DNA from: Planomonospora sp. ID67723
Lineage (GTDB): Bacteria > Actinomycetota > Actinomycetes > Streptosporangiales > Streptosporangiaceae
Direction: 5' to 3'
Length of the DNA stretch: 64,000 bases
Assembly (NCBI RefSeq): GCF_015711605.1
Contig: NZ_JABTEZ010000003.1
Coordinates: 496,001-560,000, forward strand
Shown here: positions 27,534-36,863 of the stretch, one piece after another
Layout: every line of letters starts with the position of its first letter
Position numbering within the stretch: position 1 is the first letter of the stretch
The notes under the pieces: model-generated
The model's input: the letters and a program-made list of their open reading frames with translations, nothing else
Databases searched by the model: none
Told to the model about the DNA's origin: nothing
Program-made: the position numbers and the translations under genes

Positions 27534-28830
27534 GTTCCCCCGGCACCCGGCACACGCCGAGTACCCAGCACACACCGGGCGTCCCGTACACGCGGGGAGC
27601 CCCGAGTCATCCGCGCGTCCCGGACGATCCGAACCCGCCGGCTCCTCCGGGCACGCGGAAGGTTCCGGGCTTCCCGAGGTTCCGATCCGGCGGACCTGCC
27701 CGTTCGACCCGTCACCCGATCTGGCCGCGCTGCGTGCCGCCCGGCCGGTCGCCCGGGCCGTGATGCCGCTCGACGGCAGCGAGGTCTGGCTGGTCACCGG
27801 ACACGACCTGGTCCGCCGGATGCTCGCCGACCCCCGGTGGAGCTCTTCGGTGGAGGGCGGTCTCAGCGAGGATCAGCCGCTGCACCTGAAGCAGCCGGAG
27901 CCCGGGATGTTCATCGAAATGGACGGCTCGGAACACGCCCGCTACCGGCGCATGCTCACCGCCCGCTTCACCGTCCAGCGGACGAACCGGCTCCGCCCCC
28001 GGATCGAGCAGATCGTCGCCGAGCGGCTGGACGCGATGGAGCGCCTGCCCCGCCCGGTGGACCTGGTCGCCGAGTTCGCGCTGCCGGTGCCGTCCCTGGT
28101 CATCTGCGAGCTGCTCGGCATGCCGTACGAGGACCGGGCCGAGTTCCAGGAGGCGGCCCGCGCGTTCGTCCGCCTGGACTCCCCGGCCGAGGAGATCGAA
28201 GCCGCGATGGCCCGGCTCATCGGCCACCTGGCGAAGCTGATCGCCGCCAAGCGGGCCGAGCCGGACGACGCGCTCATCGGGGAACTCGTCCGCGAGGGAG
28301 TGCTCACCGACGGCGAGCTGGTCCAGATCTCGATGCTGCTGCTGGTCGCCGGGCACGAGACGACCGCGAACATGATCGGTCTGGGCACGCTGTTGCTGCT
28401 GCAGCATCCCGACCAGCTGGCCCTGGTCAGGGAGGGAGCGCCGGGGGCCGCCGACGAGCTGCTGCGCTATCTGTCGATCGTCGACGTGGTGATGTTCCGC
28501 GGGGCGAAGGAGGATCTCACGCTGGGCGGTCAGCGGATCAGGGCGGGGGAGTTCGGCCTGGCCTCCCTGGGGGCGGCCAACCGCGATCCCGCGCTCTGCG
28601 AGGATCCCGACCGGCTCGACGTCACCCGGCCCAAGACCGCGCACGTCGCGCTGGGCTTCGGCCCGCACCAGTGCCTCGGGCAGAACCTCGCGCGCCTGGA
28701 GCTGGAGGTGGCCTTCCAGGCGCTGCTGCGGCGCTTTCCCGGCCTGCGGGCGGCCGTGCCGCTGGAGGAGGTCCCCGTCCGGGAGAACTCCGCCATCCAC
28801 GGCGTGCACAGTCTCCCGGTGACATGGTGA
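27517..28830 (+). CDS. Cytochrome P450
   Basis: A 437-residue class I bacterial P450. Heme-binding loop FGPHQCLGQNLAR has the axial ligand Cys386. The I-helix oxygen-activation motif is AGHETT (278-283) and the K-helix ExxR appears as ELLR. The first roughly 45 residues are a Pro/His/Ser-rich low-complexity extension with no P450 similarity, so the true start might lie later; ATG 27517 (or GTG 27508) overlaps the regulator gene. The stop overlaps the ferredoxin ATG. The closest resemblance is to soluble actinobacterial biosynthetic or detoxifying P450s, CYP105/107-like. The substrate is unknown and no biosynthetic cluster lies nearby. Confidence 0.93.
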   Translation: MTSRSEFPRHPAHAEYPAHTGRPVHAGSPESSARPGRSEPAGSSGHAEGSGLPEVPIRRTCPFDPSPDLAALRAARPVARAVMPLDGSEVWLVTGHDLVRRMLADPRWSSSVEGGLSEDQPLHLKQPEPGMFIEMDGSEHARYRRMLTARFTVQRTNRLRPRIEQIVAERLDAMERLPRPVDLVAEFALPVPSLVICELLGMPYEDRAEFQEAARAFVRLDSPAEEIEAAMARLIGHLAKLIAAKRAEPDDALIGELVREGVLTDGELVQISMLLLVAGHETTANMIGLGTLLLLQHPDQLALVREGAPGAADELLRYLSIVDVVMFRGAKEDLTLGGQRIRAGEFGLASLGAANRDPALCEDPDRLDVTRPKTAHVALGFGPHQCLGQNLARLELEVAFQALLRRFPGLRAAVPLEEVPVRENSAIHGVHSLPVTW

Positions 28831-29063
28831 GCGCCGTGGACGTTCCCGAGGAGACGTCCGCGGGGGCTCCCGTGGAGATCGCCGTGAACCGCGAGAGTTG
28901 CTGCGGCGCCGGGCAGTGCGCTCTGGCCGCGCCCGCGGTCTTCACGCAGAGCGAGGAGGACGGGCTCGTGCTCCTGCTCGACCCGAACCCGCCCGCCGAA
29001 CTGCGCGACGCCGTGCGCAGGGCGCAGTCGCACTGCCCGAGCCGGAGCATCACCATCCGGTGA
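28824..29063 (+). CDS. [3Fe-4S]-type ferredoxin for the P450
   Basis: A 79-residue single-cluster ferredoxin, the predicted electron donor of the adjacent P450. Cluster ligands are Cys26 and Cys32 (SCCGAGQC, C-x5-C) and Cys71 before Pro (SHCPSRSI). The missing fourth ligand position is characteristic of the [3Fe-4S] or labile [4Fe-4S] P450 ferredoxins. The first 16 residues are a variable leader. Its ATG lies inside the last codons of the P450 gene (ATGGTGA), giving tight coupling. No ferredoxin reductase gene is in the window. Confidence 0.88.
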   Translation: MVSAVDVPEETSAGAPVEIAVNRESCCGAGQCALAAPAVFTQSEEDGLVLLLDPNPPAELRDAVRRAQSHCPSRSITIR

Positions 29064-29067
29064 GCGC

Positions 29068-29119
29068 GGACGGCGGGTCCGCCGCACGGAGACCCCGCCG
29101 CACGGAGACCCCGCCGTCC
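29068..29119. terminator. Hairpin with internal 16-bp tandem repeat between convergent genes
   Basis: GGACGGCGGG (29068-29077) pairs with CCCGCCGTCC (29110-29119). Its loop contains two tandem copies of GCCGCACGGAGACCCC (29081-29096 and 29097-29112). It separates the ferredoxin gene from the isomerase operon. Confidence 0.5.
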
Positions 29120-29149
29120 GGCGTCTTCACGGCGGCCCGCCCCGGCGCA

Positions 29150-30025
29150 TCACCGCGCTACGAGCTCGCCGAACCTCGCCTTCACCCGGGCCAGGACCTC
29201 GTCGGGGTCGGCGGCCCACACCTCGGCGTTGAAGATCTCCACCTCGATGTCCCCGGTGTAGCCCGCCGCGGCCACGGCCCGGTTCAGCGGGGCGAAGTCG
29301 ATCACACCGTCGCCCATCACGCCCCGGCCGAGCAGCACGTCGGCCGGGAGCGGGTGGAGGAAGTCGCACACCTGGTAGGAGGCGATCCGCTCGCCGGCCC
29401 GCGCGATCTGCTCGAAGACCTGCGGATCCCACCACACGTGGAAGGTGTCGACGACCACCCCGACCTGCTCGGCGGGGTGCGGCTCCGCCAGGTCGAGCGC
29501 CTGCGCGAGGGTGGACAGCACGGCCCGGTCGGCGCAGTACATCGGGTGGAGCGGCTCCAGGGCCAGCCGCACGCCGCGCTCCCCGGCATAGGGCGCGAGT
29601 ACGGCCAGGGCCTCGGCGACCCGCTCCCTGGCCCCCGCGAGATCCCGGGAGATCCCGTCGCCGGCGGTGTCCGGAGGCTCCCCCGGCACCACGCCGGGCA
29701 GCCCGCCGACCACCATGACCAGGCACGCGGCCTCCAGCGCGGCGGCCTCGTCGATCGCCCGGCGGTTGTCGTCGAGCGACTCGGCGCTTCCGGAGGTGAG
29801 GAAGCCGCCCCGGCAGAGCGACGACACGCGCAGCCCGGCGTCCCGCACCAGCTTCACGGTCTGGTCCAGGCCCTGCGCGGCGACGTCCTGCCGCCACAGC
29901 CCGACGGCCTCGACGCCGTGCCGCACGCACCCGTCGACGGCCTCGGCCACCGACCACCGCTTCGTCGTCCACTGGTTCAGCGAGAACCGGCTCGCGACCG
30001 GCGCGCCCGGAGGTCGTGCGGTCAC
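29150..30025 (-). CDS. Sugar phosphate isomerase/epimerase (AP-endonuclease-2-like TIM barrel)
   Basis: A 291-residue xylose-isomerase-like TIM barrel enzyme acting on an unknown sugar or keto-sugar. Metal-site features are spread along the barrel: VRLALEPLHPMYC (Glu), GVVVDTFHVWWDP (Asp/His), a His/Asp pair around ASYQVCDFLHPL, and the last-strand Glu in DIEVEIFNAEVW. The N terminus RFSLNQWTTKRWSVAEAVDG is typical of the family. GTG 30025 overlaps the DUF993 stop by 4 bp. It is the last gene of a three-gene operon with DUF993 and Gfo/Idh/MocA proteins, a set I know only as uncharacterised. Confidence 0.85.
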   Translation of the reverse strand: MTARPPGAPVASRFSLNQWTTKRWSVAEAVDGCVRHGVEAVGLWRQDVAAQGLDQTVKLVRDAGLRVSSLCRGGFLTSGSAESLDDNRRAIDEAAALEAACLVMVVGGLPGVVPGEPPDTAGDGISRDLAGARERVAEALAVLAPYAGERGVRLALEPLHPMYCADRAVLSTLAQALDLAEPHPAEQVGVVVDTFHVWWDPQVFEQIARAGERIASYQVCDFLHPLPADVLLGRGVMGDGVIDFAPLNRAVAAAGYTGDIEVEIFNAEVWAADPDEVLARVKARFGELVAR

Positions 30026-31152
30026 AGCCCGTTCACCGCCAGCAGCGACCGCATCCGGCGGACGGCCAGCTCGGGGTCGGCCAGCAGCCCGGCCGCGTCG
30101 GCCAGCCGGAACACCTCGGCCAGGTGGACCACCGACCGGGCCGCCTGGGCGCCGTTGACCATGGCGAAGGCGTCCTGGTGGCCGTTGAGCCAGGCCAGGA
30201 AGACGATGCCGGTCTTGTAGTGGTAGGTCGGCGCTTCGAAGATCTTCCGGGAGAGGGGCACCGTCGGAGCCATGATCTCGTCGTAGCGGGCGGTGTCGCC
30301 GGCGTCGAGCGCGGCCAGCGCCGCCGCCGCGGCGGGGGCGATCGCGTCGAAGATGCCCAGCAATGCGTCGCTGCCCGAGGCGATCAGCGACGGGTAGTTG
30401 AAGTCGTCGCCGGTATAGAGCCTGACCCCCTCCGGCAGCGCCGCCCTCAGCCCGATCTCGTGCTCGGCGTCCAGCAGCGAGACCTTGACCCCGTCCACCG
30501 CCGGCGCGTGCTCGCGGATCAGCTCCAGGAACGAGCCGGTGGCCTCGGCCACGTCCCGCGAGCCCCAGTAACCCGCGAGCTGCGGGTCGAACATCTCGCC
30601 CAGCCAGTGCAGGATCACCGGCCGGTCGGTCTGGGAGAGCAGCTTGCCGTAGACCGCGTGGTAGTCCTCCGGGCTCCGCGCGATCCGGGCGAGCTGCCTG
30701 CTGGCCATGACGATGACCCCGGCGCCCGCCTCCCGGACGGTCTCGATCTGCTCGGCGTAGGCGGCCACGACCTCGTCGAGGGTGGCGGCGTCCGGGGCGT
30801 GGTCGGTGCCGGCGCCGCAGGCCACCAGGGCGGCCGGGTCGCCGAAGTCCGCCGCCTCGGCCGCGCTGCGCCGGATCAGCTCGCCGGTGGCGGCCCAGTC
30901 CAGGCCCATGTTGCGCTGGGCGGTGTCCATGGCGTCGGCGACGCGCAGGCCGTACGACCACAGGTGGCGGCGGAAGCGCAGCGTCGCGTCCCAGTCGACG
31001 GAGGCGGGGGAGCCGGGGGTGTTCTCGCCGAGCGGGTCGGCGACCACGTGGGCGGCGGCGTAGGCGATCCGGCTCTCCGGGGCCCTGTCCGGCCGCTGCC
31101 AGGTCACGGGCTCGCGCAGGGTGTGCTCCCCGCCGGGCAGCACGATCCGCAT
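30022..31152 (-). CDS. DUF993 protein (dihydrodipicolinate synthase-like aldolase fold)
   Basis: A 376-residue DUF993 protein, distantly related to the DapA/KdgA class I aldolase superfamily. Seen: TGELIRRSAAEAADFG, ALVACGAGTDHAPD, ILHWLGEMFDPQLAGYWG, a candidate Schiff-base lysine segment DGVKVSLLDAEHE, and the glycine/aspartate loop LYTGDDFNYPSLIASG. It probably cleaves or forms a carbon-carbon bond in the metabolite handled by the flanking oxidoreductase and isomerase. Its ATG overlaps the stop of the preceding gene by one base (TGATG), so expression is coupled. Function is unproven for the whole family. Confidence 0.83.
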   Translation of the reverse strand: MRIVLPGGEHTLREPVTWQRPDRAPESRIAYAAAHVVADPLGENTPGSPASVDWDATLRFRRHLWSYGLRVADAMDTAQRNMGLDWAATGELIRRSAAEAADFGDPAALVACGAGTDHAPDAATLDEVVAAYAEQIETVREAGAGVIVMASRQLARIARSPEDYHAVYGKLLSQTDRPVILHWLGEMFDPQLAGYWGSRDVAEATGSFLELIREHAPAVDGVKVSLLDAEHEIGLRAALPEGVRLYTGDDFNYPSLIASGSDALLGIFDAIAPAAAAALAALDAGDTARYDEIMAPTVPLSRKIFEAPTYHYKTGIVFLAWLNGHQDAFAMVNGAQAARSVVHLAEVFRLADAAGLLADPELAVRRMRSLLAVNGL

Positions 31153-32294
31153 CAGGCCTCCACCTCCAGACGGCGGCCCTCGGCCGAGGAGCGCAGGCCC
31201 AGCTCCGCCAGGCGGACGCCGCGCGCGCCCGAGGCGAAGTCGTGCGGGAACGGGGCGTCCTGGAGCACGTGCCGGACGAACATCTCCCACTGGATCTTGA
31301 AGCCGTTGTCGAATTCGGCGTTGTCGGGCACCTCCTGCCAGCCGTCGCGGAAGCGCGCGGTGACCGGCAGGTCGGGGTTCCAGACCGGCTTGGGGGTCGC
31401 GGCGCGGTGCTGGATGCGGCAGTTGCGCAGACCGGCGACGGCGCTGCCGTGCGTCCCGTCCACCTGGAACTCCACCAGCTCGTCGCGGTTGACCCGGACG
31501 CTCCAGGAGGAGTTGATCTGCGCGATGATCCCGCCCTCCAGCTCGAACACGCCGTAGGCGGCGTCGTCGGCGGTGGCCTGGTAGGTCTCGCCGCGCTCGT
31601 CGACCCGCTCGGGGACGTGGGTGACGGCCTGGGCGTAGACCGACGTGACCCGGCCGAACAGGTTCTCCAGCACGTAGGCCCAGTGGGGGAACATGTCGAG
31701 CACGATGCCGCCGCCGTCCTCGGTGCGGTAGTTCCACGACGGGCGCTGGGCCTCCTGCCAGTCGCCCTCGAAGACCCAGTAGCCGAACTCGCCGCGCACC
31801 GACAGGATCCGGCCGAAGAAGCCGCCGTCGATCAGGCGCTTGAGCTTGAGCAGGCCAGGCAGGAACAGCTTGTCCTGCACGACGCCGTTCTTGACGCCCC
31901 GTGCGGCGGCGGCCTCGGCGAGCATCAGCGCGTCGGCGACGGTCTCCGCGGTCGGCTTCTCGGCGTAGACGTGCTTGCCCGCCTCGATCGCCTTCAGCAC
32001 GGCCTTCACCCGGGCCTGGGTGACCTGGGCGTCGAAGTAGATCAGGTTGTCGTCGGAGGCGAGAGCCGCGTCGAGGTCGGTGGTCCACTCGGCGATGCCG
32101 TGGTCGGCGGCGAGTCTCTCCAGCTTCTCGGGGCTGCGGCCCACCAGCACCGGCCTGAGCAGGACCCGCTCGCCGCCGGACAGCGGCACGCCGCCCTGCT
32201 CGTTGATGGCCAGGACCGACCTGACCAGGTGCTGGCGGTAGCCCATGCGGCCGGTGACACCGTTCATCACGACGCCGATGCTTCGGGGGGACAT
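31152..32294 (-). CDS. Gfo/Idh/MocA family oxidoreductase
   Basis: A 380-residue NAD(P)-dependent sugar oxidoreductase. The Rossmann fold begins SIGVVMNGVTGRMG. The catalytic Glu-Lys-Pro signature is AEKPTAETV (EKP at 112-114). The C-terminal alpha/beta domain contains GGGIVLDMFPHWAYVL, with the His typical of the active site. It likely oxidises or reduces a sugar carbon, for example forming a 3-keto sugar, before the aldolase-like and isomerase partners act. AGGAGG is 9 nt before the ATG. Two LacI-type operators upstream place the operon under sugar-responsive repression. Confidence 0.9.
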   Translation of the reverse strand: MSPRSIGVVMNGVTGRMGYRQHLVRSVLAINEQGGVPLSGGERVLLRPVLVGRSPEKLERLAADHGIAEWTTDLDAALASDDNLIYFDAQVTQARVKAVLKAIEAGKHVYAEKPTAETVADALMLAEAAAARGVKNGVVQDKLFLPGLLKLKRLIDGGFFGRILSVRGEFGYWVFEGDWQEAQRPSWNYRTEDGGGIVLDMFPHWAYVLENLFGRVTSVYAQAVTHVPERVDERGETYQATADDAAYGVFELEGGIIAQINSSWSVRVNRDELVEFQVDGTHGSAVAGLRNCRIQHRAATPKPVWNPDLPVTARFRDGWQEVPDNAEFDNGFKIQWEMFVRHVLQDAPFPHDFASGARGVRLAELGLRSSAEGRRLEVEA

Positions 32295-32310
32295 ATCGGA
32301 AGCCTCCTTT

Positions 32311-32324
32311 GGAAAGCGCTTTCC
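32311..32324. promoter_or_regulatory. LacI-type operator 1 of the Gfo/Idh-DUF993 operon
   Basis: GGAAAGCGCTTTCC is a perfect 14-bp palindrome with central GC-CG dyad, directly upstream of the ribosome binding site of the first operon gene. It differs by a few central bases from the site before the LacI gene at 22408. Confidence 0.65.
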
Positions 32325-32353
32325 GTGCTACGGTACGGCAGGCGCGGCACTTC

Positions 32354-32369
32354 CGGCAAGCGCTTGCCG
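32354..32369. promoter_or_regulatory. LacI-type operator 2 of the Gfo/Idh-DUF993 operon
   Basis: CGGCAAGCGCTTGCCG is a perfect 16-bp palindrome. Its centre is 44 bp from the centre of operator 1, about four helical turns, which suits cooperative binding or a short DNA loop by a LacI-family repressor. Confidence 0.6.
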
Positions 32370-32510
32370 CCCGGGTGGCCGCAAGGGGTCGGAAGGGCGT
32401 GCGTGGCGGGCCCCGGGAGGCCGGTCACGTCTGATACTGATAGTCCTCATTGTGGTTTCCGTGCCGGCCGGCCCATCGAAGACGGGCGGCGCCGTACCGC
32501 GGGGAGAAGC

Positions 32511-33545
32511 GTGCCGATCTTCATTGTCCGCCTGCTGGCCCGGATCGGGCTGCTGGGGACGTGGTGGACACCCGTCGCCGTGCTCGTCGTCGTCTTCGCG
32601 ACGAGCTGGCCGCTGATGGCCCTCGCCGAGCCCGTCGGCAGCGCGATCGTCCAACCGGCCAACTACTGGTGGTACTTCACGGTCACCGCCGCGACCGTCG
32701 GCTACGGCGACCTGTACCCCGAATCCGCCGTCGGCCACGTCGTCGGCGCGTACGTCATCGTCGGCGGCATCGCGGCGCTGACGACGCTGTTCGCCAAGCT
32801 GGCGGCGGTGCTGGAGCGAGCGAAGGGACGACGCATGCAGGGTGCCGTCACCGTGGAGGCCTCGGGCCACATCGTGCTGCTCGGCTACACGCCGGGGCGG
32901 AGCGAGCGCATCGTGGACGAGCTGGTCGCCGACGAGCCGTGCGAGATCGTCCTGTGCGCCTGGGACGACGTGCCGGCCAACCCCATGCCCGACCGCGACG
33001 TCACCTTCGTACGCGGCGACCTGACCGCGGAGGAGGTGCTGCGCCGGGCCGGCGTGCAGCGGGCGCACAGCCTGCTCGTCGACGCCCGCGACGACAACGA
33101 GGCGCTGGCGGTAGCCGTCACCGCCGACCACGTCGCCGAAGGCGCCCACCTGGTCATCGCCCTGCGCGACCTCGGCCGGGCCCAGTCGCTGCGCTACGTC
33201 AACGAGGCCGTGAGCTGCGTCCAATGGCACAGCCCTCACATGATCACAGAGGAGCTGAAGGACCCGGGGATCACCGACATCTACACCGACCTGATGACCC
33301 ACGGCGGCGCCAACACCTATTCCGTGCGGTTGCCTGACTCGCCGGGACCGGTGCCGGTGGAGCGCTGCCAGATCGCGCTCGGCCGCAGGCACGGCGCCAT
33401 CGTGCTCGCCGTACGGGCCGGTGGAGAGCTGCTGGTCAACCCGGGCTGGCAGACCGAGCTCCCGCCGGGAGCCGTCCTCTACTACGTCAGCTCGCGCCGC
33501 CTCACTCCCGAGGAGATCGCCGGGGCCCTGCGCGAGGCTCCCTGA
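32511..33545 (+). CDS. Potassium channel subunit with RCK (TrkA-N) domain
   Basis: A 344-residue ion channel protein. The first TM (about 18-40), pore helix and selectivity filter TVGYGDLYP (filter at 62-66) and inner helix VGAYVIVGGIAALTTLFAKL build a two-TM potassium channel. The cytosolic part is a Rossmann RCK domain starting SGHIVLLGYTPGRSERIVDEL, then VTFVRGDLTAEEVLRRAGVQRA and LLVDARDDNEALAVAVTAD, followed by an RCK-C-like end. GTG 32511 follows GGGGAG. The gene is divergent from the sugar operon and stands alone; membrane potential or turgor roles are inference. Confidence 0.88.
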   Translation: MPIFIVRLLARIGLLGTWWTPVAVLVVVFATSWPLMALAEPVGSAIVQPANYWWYFTVTAATVGYGDLYPESAVGHVVGAYVIVGGIAALTTLFAKLAAVLERAKGRRMQGAVTVEASGHIVLLGYTPGRSERIVDELVADEPCEIVLCAWDDVPANPMPDRDVTFVRGDLTAEEVLRRAGVQRAHSLLVDARDDNEALAVAVTADHVAEGAHLVIALRDLGRAQSLRYVNEAVSCVQWHSPHMITEELKDPGITDIYTDLMTHGGANTYSVRLPDSPGPVPVERCQIALGRRHGAIVLAVRAGGELLVNPGWQTELPPGAVLYYVSSRRLTPEEIAGALREAP

Positions 33546-33665
33546 CCGGGTACGGCACGCCGCCCCCGCTTCCCGGTACGGCGTCGCGATCGTCGGAGAG
33601 CCGCCCGAGGCCGCCCCGTCGGCCCGCCCTCCTGAGCCGTCGGCCGCCGTGCGGGCCGGGGCCGG

Positions 33666-35309
<1,644 letters not shown>

Positions 35310-35526
35310 GATGGCCTCCGGGAATGCGGTCTGTCCGGTGGGAGAGGCCCGTCCGCCGGGAGACGGGGACGGCGCACGCGCAGGCGAAAAGGCGCGGTGG
35401 CCCCGTGAATCCGTGGGCCCACGGGTCCGGCGGGCTTCGGGAGCCGGGCCGGACCCGGGGAGATGCGGAGGGCGGTGGGCGGGATGACGCGACGACGGCG
35501 CGCGCCGTGGCGGCGGGCGCGGTCAG

Positions 35527-35552
35527 GACACGGGAGCTCGGCTCACCGTGTC
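35527..35552 (-). promoter_or_regulatory. Attenuator-like hairpin overlapping the leader peptide stop
   Basis: GACACGG (35546-35552, minus-strand sense) pairs with CCGTGTC (35527-35533), a 7-bp stem with a 12-nt loop. The proximal arm covers the leader stop codon, so a ribosome stalled at the end of the leader would prevent its folding. Further downstream CCGTGGGCCCACGG (35411-35424) can form a second hairpin, followed some 20 nt later by TTTT. Confidence 0.45.
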
Positions 35553-35595
35553 AGAGAGACCTCAGCCTGTTCGCGTATCCATAGAAAGACCACAT
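35551..35595 (-). CDS. ABC-F leader peptide (14 residues)
   Basis: A 15-codon reading frame, MWSFYGYANRLRSL then TGA, 242 nt upstream of the ABC-F start and in the same direction. It has no Shine-Dalgarno. TAAGAT, a good -10 box, ends 7 nt before the ATG, the leaderless layout used by many actinobacterial genes. Aromatic codons cluster in the middle and Arg/Leu/Ser codons at the end, and a hairpin overlaps its stop. By analogy with drug-inducible ABC-F and Erm systems, antibiotic-stalled translation of this peptide would expose the downstream gene. The mechanism is inferred; the frame, promoter and hairpin are seen. Confidence 0.6.
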   Translation of the reverse strand: MWSFYGYANRLRSL

Positions 35596-35636
35596 GCATC
35601 TGATCTTACTCAAGAGGTCCGGCGGAGGGCGACCGG

Positions 35637-36863
35637 TTATACGTCGCCCTTCGTCTCCAGCCGGCCCAGCGCCTTGGCCACCGGGTGGGCGGTCAGCCGG
35701 ATCTGCCACTCGCGGGCACCCAGTTCGCGCAGGCGGGCGGCGACGGTCTCGTCGTCGACGACCTCGGGCGGTTCCCAGGTCAGGCGGCGCACGGCATCCG
35801 GCTGGAGCAGGTTCTCCGTCGGCATGTGGTGCTCGTCGGCGAGGGCGGCCACCACGGTCCTGGCCGCGGCGAGCCGCCGGGCGGCCACCGGATCGCGGTC
35901 CATCCAGCGGTTGGCGGGCGGCGGCCCGTCGCCCGGGGTGCTGGGCTGGGGCAGCTGGGACTCCGGGAGCGTACGGGCGGTGTTGATCGCGGCCAGCCAC
36001 TCGCGCAGGTGGCGGCGGGCGCTGCGCCCGGTGAACGGGGCGATGTCGGTGAGGGCCTTGGTGGTGCGGGGCAGCTCCATGGCGGCGGTGACGATCGCCG
36101 CGTCGGGCAGCATCCTGCCCGGCGCCAGGTCCGCTTCGCGGGCGAGCTCGTCACGGAGGGTCCACAGCTCCCGCACGACGGCCAGTCCGCGCGTCGAGCG
36201 GACCTTGTGGATGCCGGAGGTGCGCCGCCACGGGTCCGACCGCGCGACCGGCGCCTTGTGGGCCAGCACCCAGGCGAACTCCTCCCGCGCCCACTCCAGC
36301 TTCCCGGAGGCCTTCAGCTCCTCGTGCAGGACGTCCCGCAGCTCGACCAGGACCTCGACGTCGAGCGCCGCGTAGCGCAGCCAGTCTTCCGGCAGCGGGC
36401 GGGTGGACCAGTCGGCGGCCGAGTGCCCCTTCTCCAGCCGGAACCCGAGGACGTTCTCCACCATCATGCCGAGTCCCACCCGCTCGTAGCCGAGCAGCCG
36501 CCCGGCGAGCTCGGTGTCGAACAGCTCGCGCGGGTGGAAGCCCAGCTCGGCCAGGCAAGGCAGGTCCTGGGAGGCGGCGTGCAGCACCACCTCGGTGCCC
36601 TCCAGCGCCGCGTCCAGCTCCGACAGGTCGGGGCAGCGGACCGGGTCGATCAGCGCGCTGCCCGCGCCCTCACGGCGTAGCTGCACCAGGTAGGCCCGGC
36701 CGCTGTAGCGGTAGCCGGAGGCCCTTTCCGCGTCCACGGCGACCGGGCCGGTGCCCGCGGCGAAGGCGCGCACGACGCCCGCGAGGCCGGTCCGGTCCTC
36801 GATGACGGGTGGGATGCCCTCTCGCGGTTCCAGCAGTGGAACGATGGTCGTCTCGTCGGTCAC
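35637..36863 (-). CDS. rnd: Ribonuclease D (DEDDy 3'-5' exonuclease, HRDC domain)
   Basis: A 408-residue RNase D homologue for 3' processing of tRNA or other stable RNA. DEDDy residues are visible: Asp44 and Glu46 in VAVDAERASG, Asp100 in AASQD, and Tyr164/Asp168 in YAALDVE. The HRDC domain lies at about 210-290 (VRELWTLRDELAREADLAPGR, MLPDAAIV), and a C-terminal second helical domain follows. GTG 36863 overlaps the DUF3000 stop by 4 bp (GTGA). The DUF3000-rnd pair beside hemE is, to my recollection, a conserved actinobacterial arrangement. Confidence 0.92.
   Translation of the reverse strand: MTDETTIVPLLEPREGIPPVIEDRTGLAGVVRAFAAGTGPVAVDAERASGYRYSGRAYLVQLRREGAGSALIDPVRCPDLSELDAALEGTEVVLHAASQDLPCLAELGFHPRELFDTELAGRLLGYERVGLGMMVENVLGFRLEKGHSAADWSTRPLPEDWLRYAALDVEVLVELRDVLHEELKASGKLEWAREEFAWVLAHKAPVARSDPWRRTSGIHKVRSTRGLAVVRELWTLRDELAREADLAPGRMLPDAAIVTAAMELPRTTKALTDIAPFTGRSARRHLREWLAAINTARTLPESQLPQPSTPGDGPPPANRWMDRDPVAARRLAAARTVVAALADEHHMPTENLLQPDAVRRLTWEPPEVVDDETVAARLRELGAREWQIRLTAHPVAKALGRLETKGDV

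Noticed and set aside
29081-29112. 16-bp tandem repeat as an attachment site or transposon end
   Set aside because: Two adjacent direct copies inside a terminator loop, with no integrase or transposase nearby; slippage is the simpler explanation.
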